Source: Cunninghamia lanceolata | Taxonomy: Eukaryota; Streptophyta; Pinopsida; Cupressales; Cupressaceae | Direction: 5' to 3' | Length of the DNA stretch: 64,000 nt | Assembly: GCA_027924645.1 (NCBI GenBank) | Contig: BSBN01000809.1 | Location: forward strand, 45,662,001 to 45,726,000 | Part shown: positions 1 to 12,388 of the stretch, piece after piece | Numbering within the stretch: position 1 is the first letter of the stretch | How the letters are laid out: each line of letters starts with the position of its first letter | The notes under the pieces: generated by a model | The model's input: the letters and a program-made list of their open reading frames with translations, nothing else | Databases searched by the model: none | Told to the model about the DNA's origin: nothing | Made by a program: the position numbers and the translations under genes

Positions 1-670
1 GGGCTCTCTGCTTATTTAACAAGGCACAACTACCTTCTACTAATTTTCTAAGGAATGTAACTTAGGATTTCTTTTAACCAGAAAGAAAAATAAAGGCAAA
101 GCTTTTGACTAGCAAGCTATAAAGGATGGTTTATGATTCTAAAACTAACACGAGAAGTTCACAGACTTCCAACCACGATAGAACAATTTGAAATATTACA
201 CATGCAAATAAAATCACTATCTTGAAATAAGATATCAACAGATACATCACTCAAAGCAATGAGCAAGAATCAATAATATCTGATAACCATAATATATGCA
301 TATCATTAATATCAATAGAAAGATATCCAACATAAGAAGAACATCATCTCAAAATAATCATAGCACAAAGTCCATAATCTTCTAAAACTCCATGGCATTA
401 ACAATATTTCATATATCATAGAAATCAAAAACAAAGCACTACTATCACCCTTCCCAGGAAAACCCAAATTTTGCCAAAAAAGAAGAGTCCTTTGTTCGAC
501 TAGCTATCCAAGATATATAGCTAAGCCAAACATAACCGTTCAAAAGAACCACAATGGTTTCTTGAAACCAATCGAATAAAGATTGTTTTTAAACAATAAT
601 ATAGAGGGCACTCCAAAGCCAATAGTTTTTGAGCAAATAAAAATAACTTGCAAATAAATAAAACACTAAG

Positions 671-3600
671 CTAATCTAAGATTTGCAAGTCTACATCGCC
701 ATCATCCACCTCATCCATCTCTTCGCCTTCCCCTGAATGCTTAGCTTCCTTGTTGAAACTTTGTGTCACCTGAGGTACCTGTGCCCACAACTTGGCTTTA
801 TACGTCCTGTATCTATTAATAATTGGTGTTAGCACCATGCCAGGTGGAGATCCAGTCATGCTGATTCGACGCTTCTTCTGCATGATGGTTCTACCAAGAT
901 TAGTCACCTTGCGACGTAAATCCTCAATGTTGTTTTTGCAAGTATTGATATAGGCTGTCATTTTAGAGAGATTGCTCAATGATTCCCCCATTATAGCACT
1001 GTAATTTACTATATCTTCTTTCACCACCCTTTTGAAATTATGTTTAATTACTTTGATGTCCAGCAACCTTTCATCATCAGACCCGTTGGCTTGTATATCT
1101 AGAGCAGCAAAGTCCCTTTTTATCCTCATCATCTCCTTATAATAAATTGCTACTGCTTTTCCTATTTCTTCCTCAGTTGCTGTGACTACATAAATCTTCC
1201 ACTCTAATGTATCAGTCCACATATCAATTTCCAATTCTTTGGTGTCAGCAATGACCTCTTCAACCAATAAGATGCCAGGGTCTATGTTAGCAATCTCACG
1301 TACTTCACTAGAAAGTATGTTTAGAGTAGTGTGATCGCTTTAGACCTTCTCAAACTCCTCTATTAAAATCTCTCTCTCTTAGCATGAATAAAATCAAACA
1401 ACTTCACTATTTCTTCAATGAACAAAAGACCATCAAATATAACCTTTTCAGTCCATTGTTCAATAGCTTGCCTCAGAGATAAGGAAGTTCTAATTTACTG
1501 AAGTAAATTTGGGTCAAGAGTAGGAATCTTAATAGTAGAAGAAGTTCCAATAGAAGGGGAAATAATCTCAGAAATTGAAATAGTGAAAGAAGACAAGGAA
1601 CTCACATGTGCTAATAACCTTGAATTTTCTTCCTGTAGGTCTTTCACCCTCTTGGAAATATTGCCCACTGAATAATGCATGTGACACAGGTCACCCTCGG
1701 TGGTTGCTGGGCCTAGATCCACCCGACTTACTATGAATTCAGCCTTGGTTATCTCATCTTCATTTTTCTCCACTAAAGGGTCTATAATTTCTAAAAACTG
1801 GTCACTTGAGGAAGTATTAGTCACCATCCTAGACATTCTCTTTGCACATTTAGGTTTCAGAACCATTTGTAATAGACTGGCAATAGTATCAATACCATCA
1901 TCAGGTAGAGTAGTACATCTTTCCTTCTTTTGGACTACCTTCTTCAACCAGTTAGGGGATGAGACTAGTATTGTTAGCACTGGCAGTTGCTACTATTTAC
2001 ACAGGATGAGGATTTTACACAGGCATTTCTTTTTGTTGAGGTGAATTCGGTGGACTAAGCAATGAATGTAATAAATTGGACCCCCTAATTGTGAGAAGAT
2101 AAGGGAATCAGAATCACTTGCTTGATTTCTTGGTAAAGGCACATGGTCAACCTTGGATGGTAGGGTTGCCAATCTGGTATTTCTTTTTGTGACTTGAACA
2201 TCCCGTTCACATGCAGTTTTCAATTTGCCTAGCTCCTCAGGTGGATCTTCACCATCACCATTGGGTTGTGAACCAACTCTTTGCAAAGTAGGGTTTGAAC
2301 TGGGTGCTCTTCTATATGAGGTGGCGGTATGGGACCGGGCCTGATTTGAAGAAGATGAGTCTTTAGGTGTAGATGAGCCAGCACACTCTTTGGACTTTAC
2401 CTACAAGCATTTTTTAGTTCTTCTCAAAACATGGAATGATAGTAGCATGATATCTATGACCTCCTTCACTGACCAATCTATTGGAGGCAAGGAAGCCTCG
2501 GACACTTTTCTGTACTCTTCACTTAGAAGATCTAAAAGGTCATCAACCATCTCTGGAACCTCCCTTTTGTGCACACAATCCTCCCAGAAATCTTCGAGTT
2601 GAGGAATACGTAGATAGGAACCCCCTCCGTGCATACGTTCTTTTATAAAATTCTTACTGTCAAATGTTGCACGAGGAGACAAACTATGGAGACTAAATTT
2701 AGACAACAACTTTTCAACATTCCAAGCACTTTCATTGTTCTTGCAGGAATAGAAAGATAAAGACATAGGAAATGAATACCCTTTCTTTTTCATCATCTGA
2801 TACTTGACATTGACTACAGCTATCTGGTGATAGATTTCTAGTAACACCAAATAGTTGGAGGGGTGTATCGAGGCAATTTCAACAGGTCATCTTCATAACC
2901 CCCAATTCTCAAATAAGAGAAATGGTCAAACTGAACATAGACGCTTCCAAATTTTGTGACCAAAGAGAAGGCTTGTAAGAAAAATCTCCCCTCTATTGAG
3001 CCATCAATTCTTTTTTCTAACATCATGAAAAATGCATCATTCACATGACAGAAATCTTTCATACCTTCATTTCTTTACAACTGAGAGAAGATTTGATACA
3101 CAGGTGTGCTCGCCGAAGAACTCCTCTGGGTTCTTACACTAGGCCAAGTAACCTCTCTTCGGGCCAAAATGTAAAATAGGTAAGAACACGTATGAAAGTT
3201 CATGCTTCGTGTGAAATTCATTAACTATTCATGCTGACAATTACTGATGATCTTTGGCCAATCTATTTGATGATCTCCACAAATTAGCAAACCTACACAT
3301 CTAGAATTCAAAAACATCTAACTCAGACCTACCCATCACCTTGTTCAGCAAAGTTATCATATCGAAGATCTCCTCTTTGAAATGACTTCTTTTTAAGTTT
3401 GCAGGTAGCTGAGATTTTCTAGTTTTCACCACCTCTAACCAATTCTTGGCCATGCAAGTATGACACCAGTCTTTCTTTTCATTATAAAAATTCCAAGCTA
3501 AGGACACAAAAACTTCTTCATCACCTTCGTACTCTTTTAAATCAAAGGCCAGGGCAATAGACTCTAAATCAATTCTGGCTACCATGGTACCATTGGGAGT

Positions 3601-3852
3601 TTTTATTTCCTAGGATTCTAGAAAGTAACCATTTGTGCATGCAACCATTAATTCTAGACAAGGCATGGCAAGAGGAAAGTCACCTGCATTGTACAAACTG
3701 CTACTGACGATTTTTTCCACTAGAGGGGTTCTTTTTTCAGATTGCATCCTTTCCTAGAAGTCATTTAAATCAACATGACCCAAATTTTTATCTCTTACTC
3801 TGCTAGGCCATTTAAAATAATAGAGGCTACAGGGGCTCCTTGAAACTTAAAT
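671..3852 (-). pseudogene. LTR-borne reading frame, copy 1 (unknown protein, broken)
   Basis: This is the copy of the LTR-encoded protein in A's 3' LTR. The start codon lies at 11432-11434; element B was inserted a few bases after it, so the rest resumes at 3847 and runs down to 671. Recognisable blocks are 3585-3301, 3062-2401, 2286-1993, 1980-1495 and 1267-671, separated by stops and frameshifts. The first ~500 codons look globular; the last ~500 are charged, with heptad-like stretches and an acidic C-terminal end (EGEEMDEVDD). I do not recognise the family. It matches the copies at 19293-22506 and 56736-59920. The N-terminal part loosely recalls plant mobile-domain proteins, which is only a guess. 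Confidence 0.75.
3848..3852. repeat. Target-site duplication of element B, left copy (TAAAT)
   Basis: TAAAT precedes the first LTR base of B. The uninterrupted sister LTR reads CTTAAATCTCA at 22494-22504, showing the empty site. Confidence 0.93.
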
Positions 3853-4957
3853 TGTTGATAACTAAGAGGGGGGTGAATCAGATATCCTAATTCTTTTCAT
3901 CTTTCTAATCTTCCTTATTTAATTAATGCAGCATTAATTCAAATAGCAGACATAACCATAAAATGGAAATAACATTAATACACATGACACAATGATTTTG
4001 ACGTGGAAAACCCTACCAAGGGAAAAACCACAGGGTGACTAACCCAAGATTGTATTCTCTGTTAAAAGAATAGGATGATACAAAATGGCACTTGCCAATT
4101 AGGGCTCACTGCCCGAGCACACTGCTCACAAGAGGCTCACTGCCTATAAGAGACTCACTGTCTACAATAAAAGAAGGTAACAAGATACTTGAACTGATGA
4201 GAAGCATCCACACATGCTAAGGTTTAGTTCCAATTAAGCCCAATATACTGATCTGCTACACTTCATCTTTACTCTCCTTAGATGCTACTGTCCAATCACA
4301 TTCTGAACCTATCTTACTACCTTTGCACTACTCTTCTACTTTTCTTCGCACACTTCCAACTCACAACACACACCTTCACATCTAAATCCATTTGGTATAT
4401 ATATCTGCGTAAGTGATTTCAACACCTTTCTAGTCAACATCTGGAATAGTCAATATTTTCCCAAAGTCTGATCTGTCGGTTGAATCCTTGCATACCAAGT
4501 GATGTAGATCAAGGAGATGCTTATAGAAGTCATTAATCATGTCAGCCAATCATGAATGATACCTCAAGAAACTTAATCACCATCAATATCTCAACCGGAT
4601 TTAGGTCTGATGCTTTGCCAATCAGTTTTTCCTCTGTCTACTCTGCCAAACCGGACCTCAATACTTAGATGCTTACATCTCTTCACTCTTTCATCACCAG
4701 AGGTTCAATCCCTGGAGTCTATTAGTCAAGGTATTCCTCTTGACTTTCCCAAGTCTGCACTTTACAAAGATACTTCCTCTAAGAGATTTGGACCTGACTG
4801 TCAGACCTTGCTGCATGCTCTGTTCTTGCTTACCAGACCAAAATAGCCTTCAATCTGACTTTCGGTAAAGATACACCATGTCCTACAGATGTGTGGAATA
4901 GTCTTTGTTGCCATCAATGACAACACAAATGAAGCCACATAGTTTCTCTTGCCAAGA
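3853..4957 (-). repeat. 3' LTR of element B
   Basis: It begins TGTTGATAACTAAG and ends GCCAAGA; the terminal CA has become GA compared with the other LTR (GCCAACA). It aligns along its length with 10318-11424. Confidence 0.92.
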
Positions 4958-4970
4958 ATCTCCCCCTTTG
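4958..4970 (-). promoter_or_regulatory. Polypurine tract of element B
   Basis: On the minus strand CAAAGGGGGAGAT abuts the start of the 3' LTR, the normal place for the plus-strand DNA primer. Confidence 0.85.
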
Positions 4971-5201
4971 GCATTGATGGCAACACTTAGTGAAAAATGA
5001 CTAAGTGTTATACTACACTCCCCCTTGGTTGATGCTCTATTCTATTGTACACTTTACCGGAGCTCCCCCTTAGCTAGAGTTCACATTTTTCACTACTCCT
5101 CACTCCCCCTTTGACATCAATGGAAAAGGGTAGGGTCCGCACACCAAAATTTCCCAAAAACAATCTATACTTAGCCACATAAGTATATATACATGCTATA
5201 C

Positions 5202-8200
5202 TTACATATACTGAAGTATATCTGCAAAAAATGTCTTCAATTGTGCAAATTCTATTGCCCAACTCTGCTTCATCCTGTCCAAAATTGAGATGTAACCACA
5301 CAACAGGAATGCAAAAGCTTCTGCCCTCTTAAGATCTGTCGGATCACCGGTTCGAGCTGTGGTCTGGGCATCAGTTAGGGCCTCATGCATGGCCTCTAAT
5401 TTAGGGATAATCATCCCTCTAAGTTCACCCATCCTGCTTAATATGTTCTTCTTCTCCTTCTCAAGCTTCTTAATCTCATTCATGACTATAATAGTTTTAT
5501 CTTCCTAGTTTATTTTGGATACAGTGAGAGGATCAAAATTCTGAGAGAGGCTTGACAGTTTATGCTATTGTTCTTTAACTTTCTTCTCAATATCCTTTGT
5601 TACTTTAGTCCAGGATATACAAAATTTATATACTTCTCCTCCATCGTTAAGAGCATTTTCTAAGATCTTTATCCCAATATCCATATTTCTCCTATCATTG
5701 GTTATAAAGCCTTGTAACTCAGAGAATCTCTTATCCAAAAACTCTTTCTGGACCTTACCTCAGCTAATTTCTCTAAAGATTTAAAATGAGTGCTGACAAA
5801 ACTAACAAGAGACTTGAGATTACCGGATGAAGAAGCTGGGCAATCCTTCTAAAAGGATGGCATGATCTTTTCAAGCACATCAGATGCAATTTCTAGTAGC
5901 TCACAGTCTTCCATGTGAGACTTTAGAAGTTTCTCTTTAGCCTTTGCTTGGGCAAAGGATGCTATCTTCATTGTTTGAACTAGGGAGAGAGAATCAAAGT
6001 CAAATGGTCTTTGAAGTAACTCTGGTTCATTAATCTCCATCATTTCTTTAGTTAAGAAATCCTTGATAGTTTTTGCAGTGTCTCTTGCTGGAGACAAAGT
6101 TTTCTTTCCTTCTGCACTTTTACTTGTGTTCTTCTCATCTTGACCTTCTTCTCTTCCCTTCACTTCTTCTTTCTCCTCTACTTCTTGACTGGTCTTCTCT
6201 TGTACTCTTTCTTTTTCTTTGGATCCGGAGTCTATAGGGGAAGCCAGAGGAGAGATGTTTGCTTGATCATGGACCTCCTCTTCTAGAGTAGAGGAGTCTA
6301 AGTCCTTACCTTTTTCTTCACCTGTCTCCTTTACCTCTTCTACCACTATCTCAGTATATTCTTCTTCAACATTTGTAGCCGAGGGATCATCACCTAAGTC
6401 CTCTATAATAGGAATGTTGAATCTTTTGTATGCATTCTAGATGATCTATTCTGTCTCTTTTGCTACTTTGTTAGTTTCTTCAAGCATAAGCTGATTCATT
6501 CTAGCTTTGCTCTGGAACTCATCCTTGCAATATTTAAAGATCATATTCATTTGCTTCAGAGTGATTGAAGGGAAGAGCTGAATAGCTATCTGTTCATGGA
6601 TCTCAAGATCCTTTGCCCTAGCATTATTCTTTCTTATCTCTAATTCTTTTTCTAGGCTTTTGGGAATGAGAGATATGATTTCAATAAAAGCCTTATTGTA
6701 TATGTTCAAGTACTTAATTGTGGATTCCTCCAAGATCTTTCTATCTGCATCATTATATGCATCATAGAATTTGGTTATTGGTTGTAGGTTCCCATCCATA
6801 GTAACTACTTTAACTACATCATCTAAAGACAGAGTGGGCCTTTCAACAAATTCTTCTGCCATCTCTTCCTTGTCTTGACCTATAGAAGATTCACCAGATC
6901 CTTTCTTCTTATTTTTCTTCATTTTCTTTACCTCCTCATCTGACTCAGTTTCTTCATCATCCTTCTGACTAATGTAAGACCTTGTGGCCTTTGTCTTAGT
7001 TCTTTTCTCTACTTTACTGGATGATTTGCTTCCGGTTTAGATGCCTTTGAGCTTTTAGTAGTTGCAGGTGCAAAGCTCTTAGAAGATCTGGTTCAGGAGG
7101 GGGCTTTTACCGGAGCACTTTCTTTTTCTGCTTCTTCCTTTTCTTTTTCTGTTCTTTACATCTTTTCTCTGTGGGCATCAAGTGCCTCTTTTGAGATTTC
7201 ATGCCTCTTGGCAACTTCTTCAACTTCCCTTCTCACTTTCCTCTTGATTTTAGGCTGTCTAAGTTCCACATGAACTTTTACACTCAGCTCTTGAAAGGTT
7301 CCAAACCTTTCTACCTTAGGGTCTTTGGGCTGGCTCAGCAGATGTTCAATATGTAGTTCTACAATTTTCTCATCTACTTCATACCCCATTGGCATGATCC
7401 AGACTATCCTTGGCTTCACTACCTCCATTAGGCATTGATCAGTGTCTACCATGAAGCACACTGTATCTTTATACTTCTCAACCAATGATTGGGGAATTCT
7501 TTCTCTGGTTTGCATCATATTTTGAAAATTCTTGAAGTAACCCCACAAAGCTGTATTTCATGCCTTAGCATCCCCAAGCCCATGCAAGTAATCTCTGATT
7601 TGAATTGCAACAGGTCTATCATTCTACCATACCCAACCACTGGATTCGGGCAGCTCATTCATAAAGTAGAAATACAAACACAATATTAGTCCACCATATT
7701 TAAAAGAGTTCTTTTTGTCCCTTTTTATCTTTTGTAAGTTTTCCATTAGTTGGCTCAGAAGGAGTTCATAGAGATCATAATCTACATTCTTTCTCAGCAT
7801 CTCATAAGTAGTATACACAGCAGTTCCAGATACTGAATTCTCCCTACTGGAGTGATATATCTTATAGCCAATTATCATAGCTGCAAACTTGATATCCGGA
7901 TCAGTGATATCTTCTATGGTCATTGCTCTCTTATCAAATTTTGGTCTAGTGGCCTCAGTCACAGTTTGGTTTTTGACAGATTTGAGAACAGGTAACCCTC
8001 TGGAAGAGTGTAAACTGGTTACTACCCTAATTGCATCTTTGGTGATCTTGAATGGTCTATTCAACCATAAGAAGTTATCATGCACTCTGCTCAACACATA
8101 CCGGACCCACTCATCTTTTTCAAAATAGGGGAAATGGATGTACTGATCAAAATGTTTATCCCGGATGGTCTTATACTGAGGTTTTAGTTCAAATGAATCA

Positions 8201-8415
8201 TCTATTAGTTCCTTGTGGTAGATGTTCATCAGCTTGGATTCACCAAAGTCTTCAATGTTTGCATGAATGTAAACCCTAATGTCTTCTACATGCAAGACCC
8301 CATGCGGAATGCTAGAAAATGGCCCTAAGAGATCCACTTCTAGAGATTTGTAGGGATGTTTCTTAAATTTGGGGTGAGGCCTATCAGAGATCTTTACAAT
8401 ATTCAGAGTAGTCAT
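5202..8415 (-). pseudogene. Accessory long reading frame of element B (unknown protein)
   Basis: A frame of about 1,070 codons starts at 8415 (MTTLNIVKISDRP). It survives as blocks 8415-7624, 7548-7156 (same frame), 6922-6446, 6346-5849 and 5483-5202, with a few frameshifts and stops. The first ~260 residues look globular and include a hydrophobic stretch near the end (GLILCLYFYFM). From about 7200 down the protein becomes highly charged, rich in Lys and Glu, with likely coiled coils. I see no retroviral catalytic motif. It has the same strand and general design (globular head, charged tail, about 1,060 codons) as the LTR-borne frame of A and D, but I see no clear residue-level match. It may be a captured host gene or a lineage-specific transposon protein. 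Confidence 0.7.
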
Positions 8416-9066
8416 CTTAAAGATTCAAAGAAAGTTTGATCAAGAGTGAAAAATACCTTTTTACGCTTCTAGGTTTCGCGGGATGAGCTGGATCGGGTTG
8501 CTGGAAGAATTGTCTTCTGTGATTGATCTTTGAGAGACTTGAGACAATTTGTTTACAGAGCTCTTTTTCTTTTCTTCTCGATTGCAAATGTGTAAATGAC
8601 GATCAACTGAGCCTTTTTATCTCTGAGCAAACCCTAATTCTTCATTGTAATAAATGCACAACTTAGGTCATTTTGGATGCCTTGTTTTCCTTGTTCAGAG
8701 AGGGAGAAACTTATCTGGATCATTGTGATGCACTTAGGATTGATGTTAGAGATGAATCATAATGACCACTTTTTCCTCAGATCATCCCATTTGTTCACAG
8801 ATCAGGATGTTTCAATTTAGAATCACACCGGACCAAACTGTGAAAAACCTGTCATTACCGAAAGACTGTTAAACTGGATCAATCTGGAAGGATTAAACTC
8901 TTCAAATTTTCTTGCAGATCTTCCAAATCTTAACCAAGCCTTCTTTTGATGTTTCTCTAAGAACTCTTTAATCTGCAAGCTTTTGTGTGCCAAATTTAGG
9001 CACCAATTGACTGGCTAGGGGAATTTGTTTTTCTTAGTAACTCCCCTTGAGCTAGAGCTCATCTAT
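8416..9066. other. Interior of element B without a clear gene
   Basis: This 650-bp spacer lies between the gag-like frame and the accessory frame. It is AT-rich and full of stops in all frames. It could hold the leader of the second frame. I see no promoter I would stand behind. Confidence 0.5.
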
Positions 9067-10252
9067 TCAATTTTTGAAAGGATTATCAGCACTAGATTCT
9101 GGTGTGGATCCATCCCCAACATTCTCTGTGCTTCTCTTCACCCAAATCTTATTCATTTCCCTTTGAATTTCATCTGCGTTCACTTTTCCTTTTCCTTTGT
9201 CTTGGTTATGATTATGATGTTCCGGACCACTTTTGTCTTGATTCCTACTTCTACAGAATTTTGCAATATGACCGGATCTATTGCAATTGTAGCAAATGAC
9301 ATTTCTTTGCATAATTGACTGATATCCTCTTGATCTACACTGATTAGCCATATGTCCCATTCTATTGCATGCAAAGCATCTACCATTGAATGAATTGTTT
9401 ATTTGCATGTTTCTACACTCATGGGATTTGTGACCATACCTTTTGCAATTGAAGCACTATCCAGAGAAGGATGTATTAGTCTGATTCATTCTTCTTTTAC
9501 ACTGATTTGCCTTATGACCAAAGTTACTGCAGTTGTGGTAGTAACCATTGAAAGATGGATATCTTTGAGCATTTGGTTGCCTTACTGGAGGTCTTCTAGG
9601 CCTGTTTCTTGGACGTTATGGTCTGGAGTTCTTCTGACTGGATCTAGAGCTTTCACCTTTTTCATACCCCAAGCCTTGTTTGTTATCTACCCTCTTTTGG
9701 CTTGCAAGAAGAAATTCAAGTTGAGCAGAGCTGATCTTGAATTTCTCTTTGTATTCATTTGTTCTTCAAGTGAAGCTCCCTTTTGAGAGTGTCAATCTGA
9801 TTCTCAAGTTGTTCTTCATTATCTTTAGCTTCTTTAAGATCAGATTCTAGATGCCTGATTATTCTATCCATATTGTGGCATTCTTCTGACTTCTCCTTGA
9901 GAGATTATCTTAGATTATCTTCAATTCTTCTTTTCTCTTCAATTTCTTGGGTGAATTTCATAACTCCTGATTCCATTTCATGTCTTACCATAATGACCTC
10001 TTTTGATAGCTTCTCACATAACTTGTTCTTCTCATTTAGATCATCATCAGTGTTATTGGCTTCACTTTGACTTGCTAATTGTTGAAGTAGTTCCTTTCTC
10101 TTTTTCATAGAGATACATAGTTTCTCTTTTAGTTCCTTGATGAAATCATCAGCTTGTCTGAGTCTTTCTTTTAGGTCATGGACTTCAGAATGAGACTGCT
10201 CAAGATCATCTAAGGCAGACTGAAGTTGTTTCCTCATACCATACATATCCAT
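9067..10252 (-). pseudogene. Gag-like protein of element B: coiled coil plus four CCHC knuckles
   Basis: The minus strand encodes a coiled coil from 10252 (MDMYGMRKQLQSALDDLEQ) through about 9780, then a linker with KGESSRSS. Four tandem zinc knuckles follow at about 9545-9250. Two are intact (CFACNRMGHMANQC, CYNCNRSGHIAKFC) and two have lost a residue to mutation (first Cys to Tyr; a stop just before CFNC). The C-terminal tail ends at 9067. This matches the C-terminal half of plant copia gag proteins; the UBN2-type N-terminal domain is not evident. Its role would be RNA binding and particle assembly. At least one stop (near 9905) and one frameshift break it. Confidence 0.8.
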
Positions 10253-10300
10253 CGAGATTCCTAGATCTTCCTCAAGTTGTTAGGCTCTATTTGGAGGAAC

Positions 10301-10316
10301 TTGGCTCTGATACTAA
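10301..10316 (-). promoter_or_regulatory. Primer binding site of element B (tRNA-iMet type)
   Basis: On the minus strand TTAGTATCAGAGCCAA differs by a base or two from the plant initiator-tRNA PBS (TGGTATCAGAGC...). It sits one base inside the 5' LTR and sets B's orientation. Confidence 0.85.
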
Positions 10317-10317
10317 T

Positions 10318-11424
10318 TTTTGATAACTAAGAGGGGGGGTGAATCAGTTATCCTAATTCTTTTCAGCTTTCTAATCTTCCTTATTTAATTAATGTAGCAT
10401 TAATTCAAATAAGTAGACATAACCATAAAATGGAAATAACATTAATACACATGATATAATGATTTTGATGTGGAAAACCTGACCAAGGGAAAAACCACGG
10501 GGTGACTAACCCAAGATTGTATTCTCTATTAAAAGAATAGGATGATACAAAATGGCACTTACCAATTAGGGCTCACTGCCTGAGCACACTGCTCACAAGA
10601 GGCTCACTGCCTACAAGAGAATCACTGTCTATAATAAAAGAAGGTAAAAAGATACTTGAACTGATGAGAAGCATCCACACATGCTGAGGTTTAGTTATGG
10701 TTAAGCCCAATATTTTGATCTGCTGCGCTTCATCTTTACTCTCCTTAGATGCTACTATCCAATCACATTTCTAACTTGTCTTACTGCCTTTGCACTGCTC
10801 TTCTACTTTTCTTCGCACACTTCCAACTCACAACACACACCTTCACATCTAAATCCATCTAGTATATATATCCGCACAAGTGATTTCAACACCTTCCTAC
10901 TCGGCATTCAGAATAGTTAATATTTTCCCAAACTCTGATTTGTCGGCTGAATCCTTGCATACCAAGTGATGCGGATCAAGGAGATGCTTATAGAAGTCAT
11001 TAATCATGTCGACCAATCATGAATGATACCTCAAGAAACTTAATCACCATCAATGTCTCATCTAGATTTAGGTCTGATGCTCTGTCGGTTAGTTCTTCCT
11101 CTGTCTACTCTACCAAACCAGACCTCAATACTTAGATGCTCATATCTCTTCACTCTTTCATCACCGGAGGCTCAATCCCTAGAGTCTATCAGTCAAGGTA
11201 TTCCTCTTGACTTTTCCAAGTCCGTACTTTACAAAGATACTTCTTCTAAGAGATCTGGACCTGACTGTCGGACCTTGCTGCATGCTCTGTTCTTGCTTAC
11301 TGGACCAAAGTATCCTTCAATCTGACTTCTGGTAAAGATACACCATGTCCTGGAGATGTGTGGAATGGTCTTTGTTGCCATCAATGACAACACCAATGAA
11401 GCCACACAGTGTCTCTTGCCAACA
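10318..11424 (-). repeat. 5' LTR of element B
   Basis: It is 1,107 bp, paired with 3853-4957, and ends GCCAACA at 11424, directly before the right TAAAT. The lower terminus has mutated (TG to TT). Confidence 0.92.
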
Positions 11425-11429
11425 TAAAT
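11425..11429. repeat. Target-site duplication of element B, right copy (TAAAT)
   Basis: A perfect copy of 3848-3852; the interrupted LTR of A resumes immediately after it. Confidence 0.93.
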
Positions 11430-12388
11430 CTCATTTTTATATTTTCCAGAAACCAACTGATGAGGAACTCGGAGATATATGTAGACAATAGAGAATGGGG
11501 CCAAGTACTTATAGAGAATTCTTTAAATATATTCATGGAAGACATAAATGTATAACTTCTCCAAGAAGGTATGAGATTTTAATAGAGGAGGAAAAGCCAC
11601 CGGCTTTACTAACCAGTGACAATATAATTGAGTTGAAATTCCACACGCAGTGAGCTAGCTGTTCATTCCTCTACAATGCATTGTTCAACTCATAATAACA
11701 CCTTACTTAGCCTTTCAAGTCACTTCTCATAAACTTCAAATTAAATGTTGGTAGTGAGTATCTCATTAGAAATCCTAAATGCATGCCTTGACTTTCCCTC
11801 CAATAAATGTGCCACTATGTCTGCACGTACCTCAAATTGAATGCACAGCGACATGTGTCAATCCTCTGTATGACACGTCGGTGTAGCCAAAAGCTTCTTA
11901 AGAAAGAGTCCCAAGTGAAATCAGCAAGTCAAGTAAAATATGAACTTTTGAACTGAGGGTTGAAGATTCAAGGCTTCAAAGAATCTCTGACCCCTCGACT
12001 ACCAAGGGTAAGAAACCTTTACAAAGACTCAAAATAGATTCGAAGGATCAGGAGACTATGATAAGTTAGGATGTCAGGCGTTTCACGAACTTGTGAAACC
12101 ATCGACTAGATTTTAAAGATACAAAGGACCGCTGACTTATGAATGTGACTAAGTAAAATTGACCCGAGGGAGTGTAAAATATATAAGGGATAGACAAAGA
12201 CAAAATTCAGGGCAACAACTGGCTCTAATTGGGGACAAGGACTTGGGAGGACACAGAGGACTCAAACAAAACATGACCAATTGGCCTTATTCTAGGGGCA
12301 ATAGAGTCACACCAAAAATGAAACAACACACAACAAATATGGAAAAAGAGAGGAAAGAAACTATAGTATAGGAGCAAACTCAGAAACC

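Larger units (their letters stand above)
3853..11424 (-). mobile_element. Non-autonomous LTR retrotransposon B nested in A
   Basis: B is 7,572 bp, with two 1.1-kb LTRs, 5-bp TAAAT target duplications, a tRNA-iMet-like primer binding site and a G-rich polypurine tract. The minus-strand interior holds a gag-like coiled-coil/zinc-knuckle frame (10252-9067) and a second long broken frame (8415-5202). I find no protease, integrase or reverse transcriptase motif, so it would need enzymes in trans. This resembles TR-GAG or LARD-type elements of plants. The iMet PBS and CCHC knuckles suggest a copia helper, by inference. The LTR pair differs by about 6% in the ~245 bp compared. Confidence 0.9.
1..12217 (-). 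repeat. 3' LTR of element A (left end off-window, split by element B)
   Basis: 1-3852 plus 11425-12217 aligns collinearly with 18679-23284, ending TTGCC..CAACA at the internal boundary (12211-12217). The sequence just inside it (12218 onward) recurs inside the boundary of element D at 60575, which fixes the edge. In about 270 bp near 670-940 I count some 19 differences from the other LTR, about 7%. The minus strand carries a long broken reading frame (671-3852 and 11425-11434). I see no clear polypurine tract next to it. Confidence 0.88.

Noticed and set aside
9025..9786. Plus-strand frames over the B gag region
   Set aside because: They are antisense shadows of the coiled-coil and zinc-knuckle frame, with no family signature.
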